Shown: piece after piece, positions 1-5,398 of the stretch
How the letters are laid out: the number at the start of each line of letters is the position of its first letter
Numbering within the stretch: the first letter of the stretch is position 1
Source: JBDKTK01 sp964556675
GTDB lineage: Bacteria; Desulfobacterota; Syntrophia; Syntrophales; UBA4778
DNA length: 11,923 nt
Direction: 5' to 3'
NCBI GenBank assembly: GCA_964556675.1
Contig: CAZKYN010000094.1
Coordinates: forward strand, 1 to 11,923
Translations under genes and position numbers: made by a program
The notes under the pieces: model-generated
What the model was told of the DNA's origin: nothing
The model's database searches: none
What the model saw: only the letters and a program-made list of their open reading frames with translations

Positions 1-280
1 TATCACCCTTGGCCGGACTGTAGCTGTATGCCGATGCGGTCTCCTGCTGAGTCCGGCGCTGGTCATAGCCATAGTTTCCTACAGCACCGCCGACAAGAGC
101 GCCTGCCAAACCGCCGAGCACAGCGCCCCTGGTGCCGCCCAGTACACCTCCCGCAATAGCCCCTCCCGCCGCGCCTACCCCTGCGCCTGTCGCCGCCCCT
201 TTATGTTCCTCGGGTATGCTTGCGCAGGATACCGTAAATATGAAGGCAAAAACCATCAATACTGCCGTTGTCTTTCTCAT
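1..280 (-). CDS. Glycine-zipper lipoprotein, partial (C-terminus beyond window)
   Basis: The protein begins MRKTTAVLMVFAFIFTVSCA, a classic lipoprotein signal: basic n-region, hydrophobic core and a lipobox ending at Cys19. After a short polar stretch, residues 28 to about 69 are almost all Gly, Ala and Val in GxxxG-type spacing (glycine zipper), followed by a Tyr/Gln/Arg-rich segment NYGYDQRRTQQ. Glycine-zipper lipoproteins of this kind (YMGG or SlyB/OmpA-like groups) sit at the outer membrane and are often envelope-stress proteins; the exact role here is unknown. The start is supported by GGAGGAGG a few bases upstream. It is the last visible gene of the minus-strand envelope operon, 36 bases after the DUF3618 gene. 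No stop is reached before base 1, so total length is unknown. Confidence 0.8.
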   Translation of the reverse strand, partial: MRKTTAVLMVFAFIFTVSCASIPEEHKGAATGAGVGAAGGAIAGGVLGGTRGAVLGGLAGALVGGAVGNYGYDQRRTQQETASAYSYSPAKGD

Positions 281-316
281 TTCATCCTCCTCCGATAAAG
301 ATCTGTCAAAACGGTC

Positions 317-985
317 CTAAGAGCTTTCCGAAGTCTCCCTGAAACCCTGTTTCATTTGCTCCCATTTATGTTTCGCTTTTTCCCTCAACTCCCGTCCCGC
401 CCCTTCAACATCTGTTTCCCCGCCAAACGGCATATTGACGGCAAGCGCCGCTCCCGCTGCAATTGAAGCAGCCATGAGCATGACCGGGTTCTCCTCGAGG
501 AAACTGCGGCCGGATGTCATACGGCCCTCTCCGGCCGCTCTGCCCATATGCCGGCCCCTTTCCCATGCGGGTTGCCGGGAAGCGTCTTTGCTCGCGCCGT
601 GCGGAAAATGCCCCCGTCGACCTGTGCCGGCATGCTCCTCAGTTCCCATCATTCCCGCTCCCGCAGGCATTAACATCTCCGTCATCAGCCAGCTCAGCCC
701 CAAACCCACCAGGGCCGCGGGCAGGGGGTTATCCCTGACAAATCCGGTCACATTCGTCCGCGCCTTCATGAGCCCTTCCTTCGCCTTGCTAGTCACCCTT
801 ACGGCCCGGTCGACCGTTTGCTCTTTCAAAACCGATTTGGCAACGGACTTAATGTGCTCGGGGGTGAACCTTTCCTGCATTTCGTCAATTGTCCTGCTCA
901 TCCTGCTGCGGGTCCGTTCAATGTCCCGGCGGATGAATTCGGGGTCCCTCTCCCCCGTCCCGATTATCTTTGTTCTTTCAGCCAT
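317..985 (-). CDS. DUF3618 domain membrane protein
   Basis: A 222-residue protein. Residues 14-60 (DPEFIRRDIERTRSRMSRTI and onward) match the DUF3618 pattern, an amphipathic helix preceding a membrane anchor. Two hydrophobic segments follow, about 87-106 and 167-184. Each is introduced by an acidic residue and Asn-Pro (RDNP, EENP), so the hairpin looks like an internal duplication. A Gly/Arg/His-rich linker (118-160) separates them, and the C-terminus is charged and helical. DUF3618 proteins co-occur with Holin-X and YqjD-like proteins; their molecular role is not established. The ATG has GGAGG seven bases upstream, and its first 22 bases overlap the end of the Holin-X gene, implying translational coupling. 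Confidence 0.85.
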   Translation of the reverse strand: MAERTKIIGTGERDPEFIRRDIERTRSRMSRTIDEMQERFTPEHIKSVAKSVLKEQTVDRAVRVTSKAKEGLMKARTNVTGFVRDNPLPAALVGLGLSWLMTEMLMPAGAGMMGTEEHAGTGRRGHFPHGASKDASRQPAWERGRHMGRAAGEGRMTSGRSFLEENPVMLMAASIAAGAALAVNMPFGGETDVEGAGRELREKAKHKWEQMKQGFRETSESS

Positions 986-1356
986 TGCCTGTCCTCCTTG
1001 AGAGTTTCAACCGTCTGCTGCGGGACAAATGTCCTGCTCTTGAGATCGTTTAAGCCCTTCTGGACAAAGAAATAGCCAATACCGCCCACCACGATGCTGA
1101 CAATCAGCGCCGACGCCCACAGGGGTATCCCGTCGCCAATGATGATTATGAAGAATGCCACCAGCCCCAGCAGGCCTGCGTATGCTATCAGGCCGCCCAC
1201 GGCAAGATAGGCAATGTCCTTCTTAACCTGTGTCATCTTGCCGGACATCTCCGCTTTTGCAAGGTCCACTTCGTCGCGGACCAGGGCTCGCATATCTGCA
1301 GTGAACTCGCCGAAAAGTTCGCCGAGCGACTGCTCCTCTCTGTGCCTTTCCATCAT
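964..1356 (-). CDS. Holin-X / YqjE-like (DUF1469) inner-membrane protein
   Basis: A 130-residue protein with an N-terminal amphipathic helix (LGELFGEFTADMRALVRDEV, then DLAKAEMSGKM), two transmembrane helices (about 51-73 and 79-97) and a charged C-terminal tail. This is the typical layout of the Phage_holin_3_6/Actinobacterial Holin-X family, to which E. coli YqjE belongs. Despite the name, chromosomal members next to DUF883/DUF3618 genes are not thought to be phage lysis proteins. Two ATG codons are adjacent (1356 and 1353); GGAGG lies three bases before the first and six before the second, so the second may be the true start. The gene is 14 bases downstream of the 110-residue gene and overlaps the DUF3618 gene by 22 bases. 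Confidence 0.85.
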   Translation of the reverse strand: MMERHREEQSLGELFGEFTADMRALVRDEVDLAKAEMSGKMTQVKKDIAYLAVGGLIAYAGLLGLVAFFIIIIGDGIPLWASALIVSIVVGGIGYFFVQKGLNDLKSRTFVPQQTVETLKEDRQWLKEQR

Positions 1357-1370
1357 CTACCTCCAGATTT

Positions 1371-1703
1371 TTATTGGGCCGAGCTCCTTATCATTCTTGC
1401 CAGGAAAATGCCCGCAATGAATGCGCCCGCAATAACCATCACCGGCTGACGCTTTGCCAGGCTTTCCGCGCTGCGGAGCAGGTCCTCGACATCGGTGTTC
1501 TTCAGGTACTGGGACAAGTTCTCGACCTTGCCTGCAGCCTTCTCAGTGTAATGCGCCAGACCCGGCTTGTTTTCCTGATGGAACTGCTGCTCGGTATTGC
1601 GCAGGGCCCTTGCCAGTCCCTCCAGGCTTTCCGAAGCCTGCTCTTTGCGGCTGTTCGCCAGGTTTTTTGCCTCACTCCATATCCGCTGCTTTGCCCTGTT
1701 CAT
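1371..1703 (-). CDS. Small helical C-terminally anchored protein (YqjD/DUF883-like layout)
   Basis: A 110-residue protein. Residues 1-82 are charged and strongly helical (many Lys, Glu, Gln, Ala), followed by KRQP and a single hydrophobic segment at about 87-104 ending LARMIRSSAQ. This is the architecture of ElaB/YqjD tail-anchored proteins, which in E. coli attach to the inner membrane and bind ribosomes in stationary phase. I see the layout and neighbourhood but not a clear family signature, so function is inferred. AAAGGAGG lies nine bases before the ATG. It is the first gene of the four-gene minus-strand operon; the 327 bases upstream separate it from the divergent Tlde1-like gene. Confidence 0.75.
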   Translation of the reverse strand: MNRAKQRIWSEAKNLANSRKEQASESLEGLARALRNTEQQFHQENKPGLAHYTEKAAGKVENLSQYLKNTDVEDLLRSAESLAKRQPVMVIAGAFIAGIFLARMIRSSAQ

Positions 1704-1952
1704 GATTTCCGTCCTCCTTTATGTAATTGCGTTCAGATCCTGATTTTCTTTAAAAACGAGCGACACAGTCCTTCAAATCAATTTTCCATTCGGGCGGAAA
1801 AATCCGCTATCGTGAATAACCTGATTTTATTTATCGAAATCGCTGAATTGGTTTTAGGGTGGGGGATGACCGGTTTTCCTGAACGGTTTCGGTCATTTCA
1901 GGCCGGAGGGCCGTCCGGTACCGACGTCTGCCCTTCCTTTATAGAAATTCAC

Positions 1953-1981
1953 TTGCATAAGCAGAGTTACAGGGGTACAAA
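1953..1981 (+). promoter_or_regulatory. Candidate sigma-70-type promoter for the Tlde1-like gene
   Basis: TTGCAT (1953-1958) and TACAAA (1976-1981) are separated by 17 bases, giving a plausible -35/-10 pair. Transcription would begin near 1988, leaving a leader of roughly 40 bases before the GTG at 2031. Found by eye only; AT-rich sequence yields such matches by chance. Confidence 0.35.
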
Positions 1982-2017
1982 CATCCGCTGTTATGTAGAT
2001 ATATGTCAATGTCGAAA

Positions 2018-2030
2018 AGGAGGTGCTCCT
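2018..2030 (+). promoter_or_regulatory. Ribosome binding site inside a small hairpin
   Basis: The Shine-Dalgarno core AGGAG (2018-2022) is followed by a GTG loop and by CTCCT (2026-2030), a perfect five-pair inverted repeat ending directly at the GTG start codon. The SD (AAAAGGAGG, 2015-2023) is seven bases before GTG 2031 and decides that start. If the stem forms in the mRNA it would mask the SD and lower translation, which would suit a toxin gene. The stem is short and the regulatory meaning is inference. Confidence 0.45.
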
Positions 2031-2753
2031 GTGTTAAAGGAAATTGTAATTAGTTCGGATTACTCCGTTTATAAGTGGCCTGATTTCCCTGCCTTCCTGA
2101 GCGAGGATCATTATGTGATTTCAAACTTTGTTTTACATAACTGGAAATGTGATTCTACGAAGATGTCCAAGCTGAAAGAAGTTTTAGGTCACTCTTACGG
2201 TCATTCTTATATGACTAATGATGACGTAATTGAGAATTTTAAGCACATGATTGCCGAAGGCAGTGCGGTTCTTGTGAAGAAGCGAAAATTTTTCCATCCA
2301 ACATTGCTTTTTGACGGGAGGCAGCTTTATTGGATTGATTTCGGATCAGTGGTGAAAAGCTGGCGGGCGGTATCCGGGCGGCCGGGATACCAGAGCAAAA
2401 TATACCAGGACATGAAAGATATTGGCCCCCTGCCTGAAGGAAAATGGCACGTCAGGCAGTCAGACCATCAAAAAATAACTGAAGGTCCTGCTTTTCGAGG
2501 ATTACTAAGTTTGGTCGGCGCACGTGCATTGAGTGGCAAATGGCCCGGAAGCGTGGTGGCCTGGGGCTCTCACCGCGTCTGGCTGCAGCCCTTCGAACGG
2601 ACAAATACGTTTGATCGAAAAGATTTTTCAATACACGGGGGATGGGTGGAAGGGTCAGCGGGGTGCATCGATATGACTTCATCAATCTCCGATTTCGTTT
2701 CCTATTTCCTGGAATACGGCTGGGATATGGTGTTAACAGTTGAATATAAATAA
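2031..2753 (+). CDS. Tlde1/DUF2778-family L,D-transpeptidase-fold protein, putative effector
   Basis: A 240-residue protein from a GTG start with AAAAGGAGG seven bases upstream. Residues from about 90 carry the DUF2778/Tlde1 pattern: LLFDGRQLYW (92-101), WRAVSG (111-116), GPLPEGKWHV (132-141), AWGSHRVWLQP (177-187) and the active-site block IHGGWVEGSAGCID (201-214). His202 and Cys212 would be the catalytic pair of an L,D-transpeptidase fold; both are intact. Salmonella Tlde1 is a type VI effector that attacks peptidoglycan tetrapeptides. Residues 1-85 are polar, contain no signal peptide and match nothing I recognise; they may serve delivery. The gene overlaps the next one, and its composition is AT-richer than its surroundings. 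A non-toxic house-keeping L,D-transpeptidase is less likely without a signal peptide but cannot be excluded. Confidence 0.82.
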   Translation: MLKEIVISSDYSVYKWPDFPAFLSEDHYVISNFVLHNWKCDSTKMSKLKEVLGHSYGHSYMTNDDVIENFKHMIAEGSAVLVKKRKFFHPTLLFDGRQLYWIDFGSVVKSWRAVSGRPGYQSKIYQDMKDIGPLPEGKWHVRQSDHQKITEGPAFRGLLSLVGARALSGKWPGSVVAWGSHRVWLQPFERTNTFDRKDFSIHGGWVEGSAGCIDMTSSISDFVSYFLEYGWDMVLTVEYK

Positions 2754-2892
2754 ANNNNNNNNNNNNNNNNNNNNNNNNNNNNNNNNNNNNNNNNNNNNNN
2801 NNNNNNNNNNNNNNNNNNNNNNNNNNNNNNNNNNNNNNNNNNNNNNNNNNNNNNCGGCTGGGATATGGTGTTAACAGTTGAATATAAATAAA
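2717..2892. repeat. 38-base direct repeat flanking a 100-N assembly gap
   Basis: Bases 2717-2754 and 2855-2892 are identical over 38 positions and abut the run of exactly 100 N (2755-2854) on each side. A fixed 100-N run is the usual placeholder for a gap of unknown size. Identical sequence at both edges means the two contig ends overlap, so the N run most likely replaces nothing. Merged, the Tlde1-like gene would run directly into the next gene. Confidence 0.9.
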
Positions 2893-3219
2893 GAACAACT
2901 CCTCAAATATACAAATATTGTTCTGGCCCTGGGTACAGGACTTTCGGCGGGCTGTCTCATTTGGGATTTATTGGAATTTCTGATAGCGGGTCATAATCCA
3001 ATGATCAGGGGAGACAGTATTTTTGGATGTATTTATAAATCGGCCAGGAATTATATGCTGTTTTCGACAATCCGGGCAGGTTCGATGACCGCCGCATTCG
3101 TTTCAGGATTTTTCTTTAAAAAGGAAGTGCGCAAGGCGATTCTCGCCAGGAGTAGCTTTTTTGTTCTTTACTACGCCTTCGAAATTCTCCTGAAAGTCAC
3201 ATTGTGTTCCTGGAGATGA
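2878..3219 (+). CDS. Three-helix membrane protein, putative immunity protein A
   Basis: A 113-residue hydrophobic protein with likely membrane helices at about 13-37, 60-80 and 91-109. I recognise no named family. It is a clear paralogue of the next gene: both share DLLEF near residue 30, FGCxYxxAxNYxxFS in the middle, AFVSGFxF, and a final RKxIxAR...YAxE segment. The start is TTG at 2878, the only reasonable choice since an in-frame TAA lies at 2872-2874; the paralogue alignment begins at the same residue. If the scaffold gap is removed, this TTG lies inside the last codons of the Tlde1-like gene, a stop-start overlap typical of coupled translation. Position directly behind a peptidoglycan-targeting effector candidate suggests immunity, although a membrane accessory role is possible. 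Confidence 0.68.
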   Translation: MNINKEQLLKYTNIVLALGTGLSAGCLIWDLLEFLIAGHNPMIRGDSIFGCIYKSARNYMLFSTIRAGSMTAAFVSGFFFKKEVRKAILARSSFFVLYYAFEILLKVTLCSWR

Positions 3220-3554
3220 ATATGACGAAAGCGAAAATCATCCACTCCATCAATATTATCCTGATTGTGGGCACTGGGTTATTGGCACTTCTGTCAATCT
3301 CGGATTTATTAGAATTTATAATACATCCCGAAGGATATTCTCGGTTGATCGGCGAGGGGAGCAGTTTTGGATGTCATTATCAAACCGCCACGAATTACAT
3401 AATCTTTTCAGTTGCTGGGACAATCTCAATGATCATTGCCTTCGTTTCAGGCTTTTCTTTTGAAGATGAGCGCAAGTCAATTTTTGCCCGAATATTTTTT
3501 ATTATCGCAGCGTATGCTGTTGAATTAATACTCTCTGCCATAATGTGCCCGTAA
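3216..3554 (+). CDS. Three-helix membrane protein, putative immunity protein B (paralogue of A)
   Basis: A 112-residue membrane protein, paralogous to the preceding gene throughout (GTG-L near 19, DLLEF, SSFGCHYQTATNYIIFS, AFVSGF, ARIFF...YAVELIL). Likely membrane helices lie at about 13-37, 60-80 and 91-108. The ATG at 3216 overlaps the upstream TGA as ATGA and gives a gap-free N-terminal alignment with protein A. A second ATG at 3222 is better spaced from GGAG (3212-3215), and a GTG at 3204 is also in frame. Tandem divergent copies of an immunity gene behind one effector are a common arrangement, but the assignment here is by position only. The gene ends 48 bases from the convergent comM gene with no clear terminator between. 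Confidence 0.68.
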   Translation: MNMTKAKIIHSINIILIVGTGLLALLSISDLLEFIIHPEGYSRLIGEGSSFGCHYQTATNYIIFSVAGTISMIIAFVSGFSFEDERKSIFARIFFIIAAYAVELILSAIMCP

Positions 3555-3602
3555 CAGAATTAAAAACCTGGAAACGAACAATTCAGCCAGCCCTGATTTC
3601 AA

Positions 3603-5135
3603 TCATTTCAGGCCGGCGGACATCAGGCTCCGGTACTGGATGGCTTCCGAGACATGGGGGTGGCGGATATCGCGGGAACCTTCCAGGTCGGCGATGGTCC
3701 GCGCCGTCTTGAGGATGCGGGTAAACCCGCGGGCGCTCAACCCGAGCCGGTCGACCGCCATCTCCATCAGCCTCTTTGATTCAGGGCACAATCGGCAGAA
3801 TTCCCTTATGTGCCTCGCGGACATGTGGGCATTGCAGGAAATCGCCGTTCCCGCGAGCCTCTCCTTCTGCGCCGCCCTGGCCCGGTTGACGCGCTCCCTG
3901 ATGGAATCCGATGTCTCGCCCGGCCTGCGCCCCTCGAGGTCGCTGAACCGCACGGAAGGGACCTCGATGTGGATGTCTATCCTGTCGAGCAGCGGCCCGG
4001 AAATCCTGGACCGGTACTGGCGTATCTGCAGCTGGCTGCACCGGCACGCACGCCGGGGATCGGACAGGTACCCGCAAGGGCACGGGTTCATTGCCGCCGC
4101 CAGCATCAGGCGCGCCGGAAAGGTGGCGCTCGTCGAGGAACGCGTGATCGTGACCCTGCCGTCCTCGAGCGGCTGGCGCAGGACCTCCAAAGCATTTTTT
4201 TTGAATTCCGGGAACTCGTCGAGAAACAGCACGCCGTTATGCGCCAGGCTCACTTCGCCCGGCCGGGGGAACTGGCCGCCGCCGATCAGGCCCACATCGG
4301 AAATCGTATGGTGCGGGGACCGGAAAGGCCTCGTACCCATCAGCGTTTCCCGGGAGCCCAGCAGTCCTGCAACCGAGTAGATCTTCGTGATCTCGATTGC
4401 CTCCTCGAACTGCAGGTCGGGGAGGATCGTCGGGATCCTCTGGGCCAGCATGGTCTTGCCGGAACCGGGCGGCCCCACCATAAGGATGTTGTGGCCTCCG
4501 GCCGCCGCGACTTCGACGGCCCGCTTGGCCTGCTCCTGGCCGCGGACCTCCTCGAAGTCGGTCTGATAAACGGCGCTGTTGCGAAATACTTCGGAAACGG
4601 ACATCTCGACGGGCCCGATCTCCTTCAGGCCGTTGAAGAAATCGACGAGGTCGGAGAGGAACTCCACCGGGATAACGGGTATGCCGCCGCTGAGCGCCGC
4701 CTCGGCGGCGTTGTCCTTCGGGACGATGATCCCCTGCAGCCGCATCTTTCCGGCCTGGATGGAAGCGGAGAGCGCGCCCGGCACGGGCTTGACCGTGCCG
4801 TCGAGCGAAAGTTCGCCGATGATCAGGTAATGCCGCAGGTCTTTTCTCCGGATTATCTCTTCGGCGGCCAGTATCCCCGCGGCAATGGGGAGGTCGAAGC
4901 CGGTGCCCTCTTTCTTGATATCGGCGGGCGCGAGATTGACAGTGACGCGCCCGTCGGGGAAACCGTACCCGGAATTCTTGACGGCCGCCCGGATGCGGTC
5001 CTTGCTTTCCTTTACGGCCGTGTCGGGGAGGCCCACCGTCGCGAACTGGGGCAGCCCGTCCGCAATGTCCACCTCCACGCTGACCGGATAGGAATCAACC
5101 CCGATGATCGCACTCGAGACCGCTTTCGAAATCAA
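3603..5135 (-). CDS. comM: YifB/ComM family AAA+ ATPase (Mg-chelatase-like)
   Basis: A 510-residue protein, normal for the family. The N-terminal Lon/S5-like ChlI domain (1-170) carries GVDSYPVSVEVDI and GELSLDGTVKPVPG. The Mg-chelatase AAA+ core has Walker A GPPGSGKT (221-228), Walker B VLFLDEF (302-308) and the arginine-bearing SGPLLDRID (379-387). MNPCPCGY and ACRCS supply four cysteines (352, 354, 364, 366), a conserved zinc-type cluster. A C-terminal Mg_chelatase_C domain (about 410-505) follows, with LSARGFTRILKTARTIADLE. ComM is a branch-migration helicase that helps integrate incoming DNA in natural transformation. The start is TTG at 5135, which fits the family N-terminus; the SD (GAGG, CAGG) is weak. 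It converges with the membrane-protein pair and diverges from the FAD oxidoreductase. Confidence 0.95.
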   Translation of the reverse strand: MISKAVSSAIIGVDSYPVSVEVDIADGLPQFATVGLPDTAVKESKDRIRAAVKNSGYGFPDGRVTVNLAPADIKKEGTGFDLPIAAGILAAEEIIRRKDLRHYLIIGELSLDGTVKPVPGALSASIQAGKMRLQGIIVPKDNAAEAALSGGIPVIPVEFLSDLVDFFNGLKEIGPVEMSVSEVFRNSAVYQTDFEEVRGQEQAKRAVEVAAAGGHNILMVGPPGSGKTMLAQRIPTILPDLQFEEAIEITKIYSVAGLLGSRETLMGTRPFRSPHHTISDVGLIGGGQFPRPGEVSLAHNGVLFLDEFPEFKKNALEVLRQPLEDGRVTITRSSTSATFPARLMLAAAMNPCPCGYLSDPRRACRCSQLQIRQYRSRISGPLLDRIDIHIEVPSVRFSDLEGRRPGETSDSIRERVNRARAAQKERLAGTAISCNAHMSARHIREFCRLCPESKRLMEMAVDRLGLSARGFTRILKTARTIADLEGSRDIRHPHVSEAIQYRSLMSAGLK

Positions 5136-5342
5136 ACCTGCCTGCCCTCAAAAAATCTTTCGTTATTCTTTACAGAATTCTTTTCTATTTTTCTACATTT
5201 TATTTACGGTTGAATGACAGCAATAGATATTAAAGATTGATTGCCGTCGCAATGAAATGGCTCCATTATTTTTCTCCACCCGCGAACGTATCGAGCCCGG
5301 ACCTCCTCCACAGGAATCAATTATCTGGAATTTCCCCGGAAT

Positions 5343-5348
5343 TATACT
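5343..5348 (+). promoter_or_regulatory. Candidate -10 element upstream of the FAD oxidoreductase
   Basis: TATACT at 5343-5348 is a near-consensus -10 box about 50 bases before the ATG at 5399. The best -35 is poor (TTATCT at 5321-5326, 16-base spacer). A direct repeat of GGAATT (5328-5333 and 5338-5343) overlaps the spacer and could be an operator half-site or chance. Confidence 0.25.
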
Positions 5349-5398
5349 AAGACATTTAATAGGGTCCTGTCGGATCAAGGCAATCCAAAGGAGGGGCC

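Larger units (their letters stand above)
1704..2030. other. Divergent intergenic region
   Basis: This stretch separates the minus-strand envelope operon from the plus-strand Tlde1-like gene and must hold both promoters. It contains a small perfect hairpin at 1794-1807 (GCGGA, AAAA loop, TCCGC) and the promoter candidate listed separately. The plus frame of the downstream gene stays open through the region, but the strong ribosome site at 2018-2023 argues against it being coding. No RNA gene is recognised. Confidence 0.6.

Noticed and set aside
964..1356. Phage holin, suggesting a prophage
   Set aside because: The Holin-X name is historical; neighbours are DUF3618, YqjD-like and lipoprotein genes, with no phage structural or lysis gene nearby.
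1374..2030. Open plus frame continuous with the Tlde1-like gene, which would make a 459-residue protein
   Set aside because: The first half is antisense to the 110-residue minus-strand gene, the residues show no domain character, and a strong SD is correctly spaced before GTG 2031.
3555..3602. CCTGA...TCAGG arms between the membrane gene and comM as a terminator
   Set aside because: The arms are only five bases, extend into the comM stop region and lack a T-run.
3810..5213. 467-codon plus-strand open frame opposite comM
   Set aside because: Product is Arg/Gly/Ala/Asp-rich low-sense sequence typical of the antisense of a GC-rich gene; comM on the other strand has full domain support.
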